From NCBI GenBank assembly GCA_964460785.1, contig CAYWQB010000002.1, forward strand, positions 124,001 through 188,000: a stretch of 64,000 nt of DNA, read 5' to 3'. Positions 1-9,070 of this stretch are shown here, piece after piece (position 1 is the stretch's first letter; the number at the start of each line of letters is the position of its first letter). A program made the position numbers and the translations under genes. The DNA is from CAYWQB01 sp964460785. GTDB lineage: Bacteria; Chlamydiota; Chlamydiia; Chlamydiales; CAYWQB01. Below the pieces are notes generated by a model. It did not search any database and was not told where the DNA came from. It saw only the letters and a list, made by a program, of their open reading frames with translations.

Positions 1-67
1 GAACCCCTTATTGATTGGGCTGATGGCCTTGGGGCCACACGACCTATACTTGACATGACAATTCTAC

Positions 68-1450
68 CTATTTTGCAGAGATTTCACCTGAGGGCTTTTC
101 ACTCACAGCTTTTCTTCTCTCCCGCAAGCTGACATTGAAAAAAGCCATCCACTCCTTCACTAAAGTCTCTGAAGGTGTTGTTAAAAAGGAGTGCTTAAGC
201 ATCTTATCAGGAGTGAACTCTTCTTTCTCTTGCAAGCCACAAATACAATCATTTAAAAAACTTTTGAAAGGGATGCCGAGTAACCCTAACGTTGGATTAC
301 TTAAAAAAGAGTGATAGTATATACCTGGTGCTAGCACTCTTGATAATGCAGTAAAAAGAAGGGTTTTCCCTAAAGAGACCGCCTCTGTTTCAGGAGAGTA
401 TATAGGCCTTCTTTCATAAATCTTGGGGGAAGCAAATCTTTTTGTACCAGCCCGTGGCGTAAGGGGTAAAGGAGGCACATCACACCCTAGCTGTTTTTCC
501 TGTGCTGGCATCAGCCCCGTATACGTCTCCATGGAACGCACAAGCCCCATATCCACCAGAATAAAACGGTATCCAGACTCCCGTGATGGATCTTTGACAC
601 TCATAATGTTACTTGGCTTGATATCACGATGTACTAAGTTATAGCTTTGTAAGTGCTGCAAAGCATGAGCCATATCTCTAGCAAGATCTTTTTGAAAGCT
701 GAAAAAGTTTTTTAAATCGTTGAACTCAGCATGGCTAATGTAGCTTTTGAGTCTAGGAGATTGATCGACAAAAAGCTCTTTCGGAAAGCGGTATTTCCTC
801 AGATAGCTAAGGTCTTCTCCTGGATAGTACTCCATCACATAAACAAGGTGCTTTGCCCCCTTTATAGACATTTCCATACTATAGTATGTTTTGGCTATAT
901 TCTGGTGAGGAGGGATTGTAGAGGTGAGTAAACGCTCCCTCTGCACACAAGGCTTCTCTCTCATATCGTTATGAATGACCCGAACGGCAAAAGACTTCCC
1001 CTTAAATGAAAAGAGGTAAACTTGAGAAAAAGCCCCTTCTCCTAAAGGGATTAAGCTACTGTCTGGTGCACAGCTACATGACTGATTCAGCAAGGCGAGT
1101 TCTATTTTCAACTGCTGCCGAAACTCTTTGGTTACCATTGGGTCCGTCTCTGAGGTAGAAGAAACGCTCTGTACTTTGCCCATTTTAGCAAAAACTTCCC
1201 TCTTGCTTTCCCGCGCTTCAGGGTTTCTTACTAACCCCCGAGCCTTTGGACTTAAGTACAAGTTGCGCATAGCTTCCACAACAGGCACGAGGAGACCTCC
1301 CTCCTCTGCTGGCAAAGGTTTCACTTCTTTTTCTTCTTCTCTAGGAGACCATGCATAAGCAGGCCTTCCTGTCATAGGCAAACCTTTGGGGGATCCCCTC
1401 TTAATAGGAGGCTCGTAGAGAGGTTCCCCTCTTACTCTTGAAATAGACAT
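68..1450 (-). CDS. Atypical serine/threonine protein kinase
   Basis: Eukaryote-type protein kinase of 460 aa from the ATG at 1450; a TTG 60 bases further out is also open but has no ribosome site. Residues 1-125 are a proline- and charge-rich extension without recognisable fold. The kinase domain follows: glycine loop GEGAFSQV from about 137, HRDIKPSN at 274-281 with catalytic Asp and Asn intact, and DMG at 300-302 in place of DFG. The beta-3 lysine (VAIK) position is Arg157 (FAVRV), so ATP binding may be altered or activity weak. There is no membrane segment. Chlamydiae encode a few such kinases (PknD, Pkn1, Pkn5), some of them secreted; which one this resembles cannot be told by eye. It is divergent from the GNAT gene next to it. 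Confidence 0.8.
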   Translation of the reverse strand: MSISRVRGEPLYEPPIKRGSPKGLPMTGRPAYAWSPREEEKEVKPLPAEEGGLLVPVVEAMRNLYLSPKARGLVRNPEARESKREVFAKMGKVQSVSSTSETDPMVTKEFRQQLKIELALLNQSCSCAPDSSLIPLGEGAFSQVYLFSFKGKSFAVRVIHNDMREKPCVQRERLLTSTIPPHQNIAKTYYSMEMSIKGAKHLVYVMEYYPGEDLSYLRKYRFPKELFVDQSPRLKSYISHAEFNDLKNFFSFQKDLARDMAHALQHLQSYNLVHRDIKPSNIMSVKDPSRESGYRFILVDMGLVRSMETYTGLMPAQEKQLGCDVPPLPLTPRAGTKRFASPKIYERRPIYSPETEAVSLGKTLLFTALSRVLAPGIYYHSFLSNPTLGLLGIPFKSFLNDCICGLQEKEEFTPDKMLKHSFLTTPSETLVKEWMAFFNVSLRERRKAVSEKPSGEISAK

Positions 1451-1593
1451 CAGCTGAACTTTTTTTAAACATGCGAGAAAAGAATACCTTAAAAATAAAG
1501 AAAATATCAAGAAGTGATATTTTCAACCCACCCCTTGCTTGATATTCTAACTCTCTCATATTCTGCGGAGCTCATGTAGAAAAGGATTGGTCC

Positions 1594-2634
1594 ATGTCAG
1601 AAGTTGAAATTTCATTCTCTCCCTTTCAACGCGAGCATCTCTCCCTTTACTACCAGTGGGCTAAACGTCCTCATATTCAACATACATGGTTTCGTGATGG
1701 CTATGCCTCTGTCACTGCTATTGAGAAAAAGCTATCCGGGCAAAGCTATGATGTTCCCTTTATTATTCAGCTAAATAGTAAGCCGATCGGCTACATTCAA
1801 TACTGCGACCTAGGAGCCTACAATAAGTTACAACCTCGCCCAAGTGGAGCATTTAGGAAAGCAAACGCGGGGGACTTTTGTATTGATCTGTTTATTGGTG
1901 ACCTACGCCTCCTTAATCAAGGCTTAGGTGCAAAAATCGTACGCCAATTTTCTAGCTGGCTCTCTCGTCGCCCAGACTGCAAGGCGATTTATATCGACCC
2001 TGCTATTGAAAACCAGCGAGCCATTCAGTGTTACAGAAAAGCAAACTTTTACCCGATTCGCAAGACGGCAGAAGGGGTTGAAGAATGCCTGATTATGCAA
2101 TATGCCCACCCCCTACAAATCCAAATTGATCGCAGCTCTAGCTTAAAGTTATTCACTCCAAAAGATAGTTTTTCTCTGTTCTATACAATTGATCAAAACA
2201 GAAGCTATCTCACCCCTTTTCTTGAATGGGTGGAGAAGACAAGAAACTCCAAAGACTCTGAGCTCTTCATTGAGATGATGCTTCGCGAGTTTTGTGCAGG
2301 GCAGATGGTGTCTTTTGGGATCATGAAAGGACAAGCCTGCATTGGAAGTATTGGCCTACACAATATGACCCCCTCTACTGCTCGGATTGGCTACTGGATT
2401 GCCAAAGCTGAACAAGGCCAAGGCATTATTACTCGAGGTGTTCGGGCATTAATGCGCTATTTTCACCAGTATTTTAATATACAAAGCTTTGAAATTGTGA
2501 GTGCACCGATCAATGACCGTAGCCAAGAAGTGGCCAAGCGCCTTCAATTTCATTTTTCCCATCAAGAGCCCAAAGCTACATATTATAACCAAGACTTTGT
2601 CGATGCAGTGGTCTACCGGTACGACTACACTTGA
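1594..2634 (+). CDS. Tandem GNAT-family acetyltransferase
   Basis: 346 aa with two GNAT folds in a row. The first half (about 5-165) resembles the AAC(6')/IucB-type acetyltransferases: WAKRPHIQHTWF near the start, then a QGLGAKIV acetyl-CoA loop. The second half (about 178-340) resembles RimJ/RimL, with IGSIGLHNM, then IGYWIAKAEQGQGIITRG as the pyrophosphate-binding loop. Substrate unknown; protein N-termini, aminoglycosides or small amines are all possible. The ATG at 1594 follows a weak purine stretch (aaaagga). Its 3' end overlaps the convergent downstream gene by 10 bases. Confidence 0.8.
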   Translation: MSEVEISFSPFQREHLSLYYQWAKRPHIQHTWFRDGYASVTAIEKKLSGQSYDVPFIIQLNSKPIGYIQYCDLGAYNKLQPRPSGAFRKANAGDFCIDLFIGDLRLLNQGLGAKIVRQFSSWLSRRPDCKAIYIDPAIENQRAIQCYRKANFYPIRKTAEGVEECLIMQYAHPLQIQIDRSSSLKLFTPKDSFSLFYTIDQNRSYLTPFLEWVEKTRNSKDSELFIEMMLREFCAGQMVSFGIMKGQACIGSIGLHNMTPSTARIGYWIAKAEQGQGIITRGVRALMRYFHQYFNIQSFEIVSAPINDRSQEVAKRLQFHFSHQEPKATYYNQDFVDAVVYRYDYT

Positions 2635-3419
2635 TTTGAGTTTTGCCAATAAAACTTTAACTGATCGACCCAGCTTTTTTTCTCTTCCTGCTTACGCCTC
2701 TCTGCATCTTTGATGATGGCATGATGAAGTGTCCGTTTAGCTGCTTCTTCAGTGAGTTTTAGGTCCTGCTTTGCATTCTTTCCAATATTCCCAATGATAT
2801 CTTTTGTGACGTCGAGCTTAGCTTTTTTTGCATGATTTTCAATTGCTTGTAAAACCTCCTTAGACTCCGCCGCAATATCCTTCATTTTAGCTATAATACG
2901 TCCTAAAGCTTGTTCTGAGCGTTTTTTAAGCTCATCCGTTTTAAGCTCTGTCATCTCTTTGAGCAGGCAGACATACTTTTCCATCAGCTCTTTTAACTCT
3001 TCATAGTGCTCTTTGCCTGCAGCCTGGCTGCCATTTGTGGATTGACTTCCCTGTGCAGAAGGATCACCACCTATCGTGCCAGCTTTTTGTTGTCCCGGGC
3101 CTGTCGGCTGACCTTTCCCCTGGGTTCCTTCTGTTTGGTTCAGCGAGGGGTTCTTCTTGCCATTCGATGCTCCCGGGGCTGGCTGCTTTTCTGTGGGGGG
3201 CTCTTTCTCTTTCTTCTCTTTTTCATTTAAGGTGCCAACTGTGTCTTTTAAGACTTCTAATGCCGCCTCTTCTTCCAGGAGCTTTTGTATTCGAGGGAAA
3301 GCCTCTTGATTAGACTCACGAGTTTCTTGTTTGTCATTGACAGACTCAGGGTCTGTTTGATCATATTTTCCAGATAAATCTCCTGGGTCATGTGGCCCCG
3401 TTGGCACAGTTCCTGACAT
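2625..3419 (-). CDS. Hypothetical coiled-coil protein with low-complexity linker
   Basis: 264 aa, not recognised. The N-terminal half is low-complexity and rich in Gly, Pro, Gln, Lys and Glu (about residues 55-130, with runs such as GKGQPTGPGQQKAG). The C-terminal half (about 135-255) is predicted by eye to be largely helical and coiled-coil, with heptads of Leu/Ile and many Lys/Glu. It has no signal peptide or membrane segment. A disordered N-terminus with a helical C-terminus recalls secreted chlamydial proteins, but nothing here proves secretion. It converges with the tandem GNAT gene (10-base overlap) and diverges from the DUF167 gene. Confidence 0.6.
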   Translation of the reverse strand: MSGTVPTGPHDPGDLSGKYDQTDPESVNDKQETRESNQEAFPRIQKLLEEEAALEVLKDTVGTLNEKEKKEKEPPTEKQPAPGASNGKKNPSLNQTEGTQGKGQPTGPGQQKAGTIGGDPSAQGSQSTNGSQAAGKEHYEELKELMEKYVCLLKEMTELKTDELKKRSEQALGRIIAKMKDIAAESKEVLQAIENHAKKAKLDVTKDIIGNIGKNAKQDLKLTEEAAKRTLHHAIIKDAERRKQEEKKSWVDQLKFYWQNSNQV

Positions 3420-3497
3420 AACTTCCCCTCTGGTATAAAAAACGCCTTAACTACATAATAAAATTAATTTTTAATAAAAACAACAAATATAAACTAA

Positions 3498-3806
3498 ATG
3501 TTTTACAAACAAGAAGATAATGAACTATTTATCTCGATAAAAGCGCTACCAAAAAGCAAAAAACCCGGAATCAAAGAGATTCAAGAGGACTTTGTCAAAG
3601 TTGCTGTGCACTCTCCTGCAGACAAAGGGCAGGCAAATGCAGAGCTAATCAAACTCTTAAGCAAAGAATTAGACCTTCCTCGCCGCCTCATTAGCATCCA
3701 TAGCGGAACCTTTTCAAGGCTCAAGGTTATTAAGTGCAAGACTCCTCATCCTCAGAAGGTTGTGGCAAAGATTTTAGAGCTGAGCGCAAAGAACGGCCGC
3801 AGCTAA
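3498..3806 (+). CDS. DUF167 / YggU family protein
   Basis: 102 aa, the usual size for this small conserved family of unknown biochemical role. The diagnostic core is present: VKVAVHSPADKGQANAEL, followed by LLSKELDLP and a strand with SGTFSRLKVIK. Homologues occur throughout Bacteria, including Chlamydiae. The coding region overlaps the convergent potassium-channel gene by 77 bases (3730-3806), so the last 25 or so codons of both genes share DNA. The ATG at 3498 lies in an AT-rich stretch without a strong ribosome site. Confidence 0.85.
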   Translation: MFYKQEDNELFISIKALPKSKKPGIKEIQEDFVKVAVHSPADKGQANAELIKLLSKELDLPRRLISIHSGTFSRLKVIKCKTPHPQKVVAKILELSAKNGRS

Positions 3807-4566
3807 AGCAGTACTTTGCATTCAGATCATGCCCTTGCGCACCACAACGGAAACAAGTGAGGGGGATATTTCTTTTTGCATCAGAGATAAAAGAACGAGC
3901 TAGCTGGGTGGCCCAAAATGGAATCAAGGTAATCCCAGCTCCAATCATGACAATGGTAAATGCCCGCCCTAAACGAGTAATAGGGACAATATCCCCAAAT
4001 CCTACAGTAGTCAGAGTGACAACGGAAAAGTAAAACCCATCAAAAAAAGTTTTAAAATCTTGGTTATAAGGCTGCTCAATATCGAAGATCACTCCAGCTG
4101 AGATGAAGATCAGAGTAAAGAGAGAAAATAGGATATCCATGATCTTTAACTGATAAGCCTTTGCTTTTGAAAAAAGCACATGAGACATCGATAGAAAGCG
4201 CAAAAGACGCAAAATTCGAAAAAGACGAAGCAACCGAATAAACCGGTAATGGTGGCCAATAAAAAAAATTGGAAGGATTGAGCAAAGGTCGATGATGGCA
4301 AAAGGTGTAAATAGGTAACGCAAAGAAAAGCGTCGGCTCCACCAACGAGTGAGGTATTCAATAATAAAAAACACCGTAATCCAAAACTCTATTTGATGTA
4401 GCACTCCGATCACATGAGGAGAGTCTGTATAGGTCTCAGCCACGAAGGCCGCACACATAATAAAAACTAAAAAAACAATCGTTCCCTCCATGAGAGGAGC
4501 ATATTTCGAAGAGCGATTGAGTAGTCGATCCATAAATCGACGAAAATGGGCTAACCTACTAATCAT
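3730..4566 (-). CDS. Voltage-gated-like potassium channel with zinc-ribbon tail
   Basis: 278 aa inner-membrane ion channel of the six-helix Kv/KvAP type. S1-S4 lie at about 25-150, and S4 carries a string of arginines (RFIRLLRLFRILRLLRF, about 107-123). A pore helix and the K+ selectivity filter TTVGFGD follow near residue 190, then S6. The cytoplasmic tail ends with two CxxC pairs (CFRCG and CFSCG), which look like a small zinc ribbon. The 3' end overlaps the DUF167 gene by 77 bases. It is divergent from the antiporter gene at 4669, so the two ion transporters may share a promoter region. Confidence 0.88.
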   Translation of the reverse strand: MISRLAHFRRFMDRLLNRSSKYAPLMEGTIVFLVFIMCAAFVAETYTDSPHVIGVLHQIEFWITVFFIIEYLTRWWSRRFSLRYLFTPFAIIDLCSILPIFFIGHHYRFIRLLRLFRILRLLRFLSMSHVLFSKAKAYQLKIMDILFSLFTLIFISAGVIFDIEQPYNQDFKTFFDGFYFSVVTLTTVGFGDIVPITRLGRAFTIVMIGAGITLIPFWATQLARSFISDAKRNIPLTCFRCGAQGHDLNAKYCFSCGRSLRSALKSLPQPSEDEESCT

Positions 4567-4668
4567 AAATACTTAAAACTCTATACGTGAGGAAGGCTTT
4601 GCTATTGCGTAAATCTTTTATTTTAAGATATACACGAGAGCCGATAAAAGTGCATCTCGAGGTTCCTC

Positions 4669-5790
4669 ATGTTCAAAGTGATGGTCTACTCATTCCTACT
4701 TGTTGCGGGAATGATCTTGTCTCTACTTGCTGATCTAACACCTTATACGCTGCTTGTTAATACAGTCACTATGATCTGCCTTGCCTACATTATGATCGAA
4801 GTAGGCCTCGAGTTTGTTATCAACAAAAAGAAGTTAAGCAGCTATGGGAAAGATTACTTTGTAGCTGCCACCACAGCTGCCTTTCCATGGATTTTTTGTA
4901 CACTCTACTTTTACTGGGTTTTTGGCTCTGGATATCGTCCCTCTTTACTTGTCGGCCGATTTGCTGCCCCTACTTCTGCAGGCATCCTCTTTACAATGCT
5001 TGCAGCGATAGGCCTGAGTAAAACCTGGATTTTTAAAAAAGCTCGCATCCTTGCGATTTTTGATGACCTAGATACCATTCTACTGATGATCCCCTTGCAA
5101 ATCCTACTAATCGGTATGCGCTGGGAGATCTTGATTATTCTGCCAATTTCTCTTCTTTTACTCTGGCTTGCATATGCCTACTTACATCGAGTACCACTTC
5201 CTGCTAACAATTTATCGATTCTGATTTATGGAGCTGTTCTTGCTCTTATTGTCGAATGGATCCGCCACTCAACTCTTGTACAAATTGAAGTCCTTCTTCC
5301 TGCTTTTGTCCTTGGGTGCATGCTAAAGCATAAAAAAAGTGACCCTTTGATCTCTGTAGACAAGATGGAAGAGAGCAAAGTTCCTCTCAAAGCGAAAGGA
5401 GCCTTTTATTTAGATGCATTTGTAAAGCTACTTTTTATGTTCTTAGTTGGCGCTTCACTCCCTGCTGTGAGCTTAGGGGGCATGTCGATTGAAACTCTGG
5501 GGCTGCATGTACTTGCAATCACCCTGCTTTCTAACCTAGGTAAACTCTTTCCTATCTTTTTTTATAAAAACGAGTCCACACTTCGCCAACGCTTTGCCCT
5601 CTGCGTGGCCATGTTCCCTAGAGGAGAAGTTGGCGCTGGAGTTCTTCTTGTAGGAATCTCCTATGGGATTGGGGGAGCTTCCACAACCGTTGCAGTACTA
5701 AGCCTTGCTCTTAACCTTCTTCTCACTGGCCCTTTTATTTGGTTAGTGACAAAGATCACTGCCCAAGAAGCGAAGTTAAAAAAGGTCTAA
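4669..5790 (+). CDS. Cation:proton antiporter (CPA family)
   Basis: 373 aa with about 10-12 hydrophobic segments and no soluble domain, consistent with a Na+/H+ or K+/H+ exchanger. Recognisable elements are the AAPTSAGILFTMLAAIGL segment near 97-115, acidic residues IFDDLDTILLMIP that could carry cations, and the C-terminal MFPRGEVGAGVLLVG helix typical of this superfamily. The ion specificity cannot be read from sequence. The stop codon interlocks with that of pncB (shared CTAA at 5787-5790). Confidence 0.8.
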   Translation: MFKVMVYSFLLVAGMILSLLADLTPYTLLVNTVTMICLAYIMIEVGLEFVINKKKLSSYGKDYFVAATTAAFPWIFCTLYFYWVFGSGYRPSLLVGRFAAPTSAGILFTMLAAIGLSKTWIFKKARILAIFDDLDTILLMIPLQILLIGMRWEILIILPISLLLLWLAYAYLHRVPLPANNLSILIYGAVLALIVEWIRHSTLVQIEVLLPAFVLGCMLKHKKSDPLISVDKMEESKVPLKAKGAFYLDAFVKLLFMFLVGASLPAVSLGGMSIETLGLHVLAITLLSNLGKLFPIFFYKNESTLRQRFALCVAMFPRGEVGAGVLLVGISYGIGGASTTVAVLSLALNLLLTGPFIWLVTKITAQEAKLKKV

Positions 5791-7169
5791 CTTCCTACAC
5801 CGATAAGATGACATTGATTTAACGCGCGCTTGCGTACGTGCTGACAATCAAATCTTACTCTCTGCTTCATCTCTTGAATAGAAGGGGATTGATAAACACA
5901 TTTCCCCTTTGCAAAAATTGTTTTGTGCAGAGGCTTTCTCTTCACCTCTTGGGGGAAAGTGATCGTGCGGCTTGCATCATCAATGGAGGTCACTTTTGTA
6001 TAGGAATCACCGTCAGGACTAATCACATCCCCTTCCCAGACATCGCCATGCCAAAGCCGTTGAACGCTTTTCCTACCTGGCAAAGAGCTCTTCTCTGATT
6101 CATTAGATACCTTTCGCTTGGCATGCCAGGCGCCTTTCTGGTCTTGTACTGCACAAAGCTTGTAAACACCACCGAGCGCAGATTCTGGATGGCCTGTTAC
6201 CAAACGTGTCCCCACTCCCCATCCATCAATAGGTGCATTTTGCCTTTTCAATTGGCGGATGCGCTCCTCATCCAAATCATTACTTGCTAAAATTTTCACA
6301 TCTGGGAAACCTGCTTGATCCAATAAACCACGCACTTCATGGCTCAGCGCTAACAAATCACCAGAATCTAATCGTATGCCTCTGAGCTTTTTTCCTGCTT
6401 GCTGCATTTCTTTAGCCACAATAATCGCTTTTTTCACGCCCTCTATTGTTTCATATGTATCCACAAGGAGTACACAATCGTCGGGGAAAGCGGAAGCAAA
6501 GGATTGGAAAGCTTCAAGCTCTTTTGTATGGCTCATGACCCAGCTATGAGCTACGGTCCCCTGCAAGGGAATATTATAATGCAGACCGGCTGCCACATTG
6601 GACGTTCCCGAGCACCCTCCTAAAAAGGCAGCTCTTGAGGCACTTAATGCTCCATTCGGCCCATGTGCTCTGCGCAGGCCAAACTCCAGTACAGGATCTC
6701 CTTCTGCAGCTTCACAAACGCGCATAGCCTTGGTTGCGACTAGTGTTGAAAAATTTACTATATTAAGCAGCGCTGACTCAACAATCTGGCACTGCCAAAT
6801 AGGTCCTTCTACACAAACCAGGGGCTGGTGAGGAAAAACATAAGACCCTTCAGGAATCGCTTTTACATCACATGCAAAAGAAGAGTGGCGCAAAAAATCT
6901 ATGAAATCAGGTGTAAAAAGAGCTCCTCCTGCCTGGGAAGGTAATTTTTGCAAGTGCTCAAGCTGCTCATCATGAAAACCAAACTGTGTTAAGTGCTCAA
7001 TAGCAAGAGCCAACCCTGCAAAAACAGCTCCTGGTTCTCCAAAGGGCCCCTTGCGAAAAAAGAGTTGAAAACGGGCACGCTGGTCTTGCTTGCCTGCTGC
7101 ATAGTAAGCTGAAGCCATTGTTAGTTGGTAAAAATCGGTAAGTGCGTTTCCAAAACAATCACTTTTCAA
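5787..7169 (-). CDS. pncB: Nicotinate phosphoribosyltransferase
   Basis: 460 aa. Converts nicotinate and PRPP to nicotinate mononucleotide with ATP hydrolysis, the entry step of Preiss-Handler NAD salvage. Family signatures: LTDFYQLTMASAYY at the N-terminus, EFGLRRAHGPNGALSASRA, the catalytic-histidine segment GTVAHSWVMS, the phosphate-binding RGIRLDSGDL, and GWGVGTRLVTG. It pairs functionally with the nicotinamidase at 13168, giving a route from nicotinamide to NAD. It shares interlocked stop codons with the antiporter gene and is divergent from the secreted-protein gene at 7242. From memory, Chlamydiaceae instead import NAD, so salvage genes suggest a less dependent lifestyle. Confidence 0.93.
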   Translation of the reverse strand: MKSDCFGNALTDFYQLTMASAYYAAGKQDQRARFQLFFRKGPFGEPGAVFAGLALAIEHLTQFGFHDEQLEHLQKLPSQAGGALFTPDFIDFLRHSSFACDVKAIPEGSYVFPHQPLVCVEGPIWQCQIVESALLNIVNFSTLVATKAMRVCEAAEGDPVLEFGLRRAHGPNGALSASRAAFLGGCSGTSNVAAGLHYNIPLQGTVAHSWVMSHTKELEAFQSFASAFPDDCVLLVDTYETIEGVKKAIIVAKEMQQAGKKLRGIRLDSGDLLALSHEVRGLLDQAGFPDVKILASNDLDEERIRQLKRQNAPIDGWGVGTRLVTGHPESALGGVYKLCAVQDQKGAWHAKRKVSNESEKSSLPGRKSVQRLWHGDVWEGDVISPDGDSYTKVTSIDDASRTITFPQEVKRKPLHKTIFAKGKCVYQSPSIQEMKQRVRFDCQHVRKRALNQCHLIGVGS

Positions 7170-7241
7170 AGCGGCCTCCTAAAGAATATGCAAAAAGATC
7201 CGATTGGGGTAAGATTGTAGGCTTCGATGAGGATTTTGACG

Positions 7242-8213
7242 ATGAAAAAACTCTTGCTAAGCTTATTTCTCCTTACCCTGCCTCTTTTGCAAGCAGAAAG
7301 CCTCCACCTCAAACAACTGTTTAACAAACTACCTGAAAGCAGCTATCTCATCTTCAAGCAAGAAGATCAGCTCACCATGCTCCATATCATGGAGCGAGCC
7401 CCCTCCCACCTCTTCTTTGAAGAGATTTCTATTCCCAAATCAAGCTTCAAGAAGCTAAACCTTAGCTGGGAAGAATTTTTAGAAATGGGAGCCCCTATGC
7501 ATACAAGCTGGCTGCAGTATGCATGGAATACTTCCTCTGGAAAGCTTGATGAGGTCTTTGATGCAAGTAGCCGCCACTGGTTAGATCATGAAGAGTTTAA
7601 TGCATTTCTCCCTTCTATCTTAAATCTCAAGCTTGAAAAGGTTCCGCCTCAGAAGCGTCACCGCTCTGGTGAAAATCTTTGGTCCCCCACGATTCATTAC
7701 GATGGCAACAGCTATAAAGACCTAGCATGTAGTGAGTGGCAGGCAAATTGGCCACAGGACAACTCCGATTTAAGTGGAGCCTACCTCCGGTGCTATATTC
7801 CCCCACAAGATACGGCGCTTCCCTTCCCCTACTGGCTTGCCATCCAAGCAAAAGGCCTTTACCAAATCATTCATATTCAAGACTCGGGAATATTCTCAGC
7901 TCTCCCCTCTGCTCCCTTCCCGAAACACCCCCCTGAAATTATTAAAGCATGCTATACAAAGCCTGGTCTACTAAACTTAACCATCCGCAAGGGCATTAAA
8001 AGTGCAAATCTGAAAGCATTTGCTTACCGCAGAGGTCAAGGTATGCAAGCTTTGTCTGCAGAAGAAGTACCGATTGATGGCCAGCTTGCCTTACTACGTC
8101 TATCTATCAATGAACTGCCCGACCGTCAGCTGGACTGGACCTTACATATCTATGACCAAGACTCTCCCAAAACATTTTGTGAGTTCACCTTGAACCGAAG
8201 GATCGAAAAATGA
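7242..8213 (+). CDS. Hypothetical secreted or lipid-free periplasmic protein
   Basis: 323 aa from the ATG at 7242, chosen because a GAGGA ribosome site lies about 7 bases upstream and the product then begins with a clean signal peptide (MKKLLLSLFLLTLPLLQAES, cut after QA). An upstream in-frame ATG at 7227 is possible. The mature part is soluble, rich in Trp, Leu and Pro, with no motif I recognise and no internal membrane segment. Its stop overlaps the start of nfo (ATGA), so the two are translationally coupled, though no functional link is evident. Confidence 0.65.
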   Translation: MKKLLLSLFLLTLPLLQAESLHLKQLFNKLPESSYLIFKQEDQLTMLHIMERAPSHLFFEEISIPKSSFKKLNLSWEEFLEMGAPMHTSWLQYAWNTSSGKLDEVFDASSRHWLDHEEFNAFLPSILNLKLEKVPPQKRHRSGENLWSPTIHYDGNSYKDLACSEWQANWPQDNSDLSGAYLRCYIPPQDTALPFPYWLAIQAKGLYQIIHIQDSGIFSALPSAPFPKHPPEIIKACYTKPGLLNLTIRKGIKSANLKAFAYRRGQGMQALSAEEVPIDGQLALLRLSINELPDRQLDWTLHIYDQDSPKTFCEFTLNRRIEK

Positions 8214-9070
8214 GCAAGACCTCCCTTGGATTGATTGGAGCCCATACATCTACACAAGGAGGAGCCTACAATGCTCTATACGAAGGGCAAGAAATTGGGG
8301 CCTCAACAGTACAAATTTTTACAAGCAATCAAAGGCAATGGAAAGGGAAACAATATACACAAAAAGAGCTTGATCTTTGGAAAAAAGCAAAAGAAGAAAC
8401 AGGCATTACCGAGGTAATGAGCCATGCGAGTTATTTGATCAACCTTGCCTCTCCTAAAGAAGAGGTTGTGCAGAAAAGTTTATTGGCTTTTGAAGAAGAG
8501 GTCAAACGCTGCCACGCTTTAGATATCTGGGCTCTTAACTTTCATCCTGGTGCTTGCCTCACTCTTTCTAGAGAAGAAGGTCTAGAAAGAATTGTGCAAC
8601 ACCTACACACATTCAAACAGCTTGCAGGTGAAGGAAGAACAAAGCTTGTCTTTGAAACAACAGCGGGACAAGGCTCCACACTTGGAGTGACATTTGAAGA
8701 GATTGGCTTTCTTGTTCATAGCCTCAAAGATGAGCTGCCTGTTGGAGTCTGTATTGACACCTGCCACTCTTTTGCTGCGGGGTATGATATCCGCACACCG
8801 AAAGGTTGGGATGAGACTCTCCATGCTTTTGACCAGCATGTAGGCCTTGACTACTTGCTCGCCTTACATGTGAACGACTCCCAAATGGATTTTGCTTCCA
8901 GGAAAGATCGTCATGCCTGCCTTGGAGAGGGAAAAATCGGTAGCGATGCCTTTTGCTATATAATGCAGGATGATAGACTACGCCCCTTACCTAAATATTT
9001 AGAAACTCCTGAGGGAACAGAAAAATGGAAAGAGGAAATCAAATGGTTGAAAAGCTGTCCCCCAAGCTAA
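8210..9070 (+). CDS. nfo: Deoxyribonuclease IV (AP endonuclease)
   Basis: 286 aa, the normal length for endonuclease IV. It cleaves 5' to abasic sites in base-excision repair with a trinuclear zinc centre. The fold signatures are visible: GAHTSTQGG at the N-terminus, NFHPGACL with a zinc histidine, VCIDTCHSFAAGYD, LHVNDSQ, and the C-terminal LETPEGTEKW. It starts inside the stop of the preceding gene (ATGA overlap) and its own 3' end overlaps asnS by 28 bases, so the three genes form one unit. Confidence 0.95.
   Translation: MSKTSLGLIGAHTSTQGGAYNALYEGQEIGASTVQIFTSNQRQWKGKQYTQKELDLWKKAKEETGITEVMSHASYLINLASPKEEVVQKSLLAFEEEVKRCHALDIWALNFHPGACLTLSREEGLERIVQHLHTFKQLAGEGRTKLVFETTAGQGSTLGVTFEEIGFLVHSLKDELPVGVCIDTCHSFAAGYDIRTPKGWDETLHAFDQHVGLDYLLALHVNDSQMDFASRKDRHACLGEGKIGSDAFCYIMQDDRLRPLPKYLETPEGTEKWKEEIKWLKSCPPS

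Noticed and set aside
3006..3313. Plus-strand open frames of 74 and 92 codons.
   Set aside because: They are antisense to the coiled-coil gene at 2625-3419, with Leu/Phe/Ser-rich translations typical of reverse-strand shadows of a Glu/Lys/Gly-rich gene.
4076..4361. Minus-strand frames of 89 and 71 codons.
   Set aside because: Same strand as the potassium channel but in other frames, entirely inside it and without ribosome sites.
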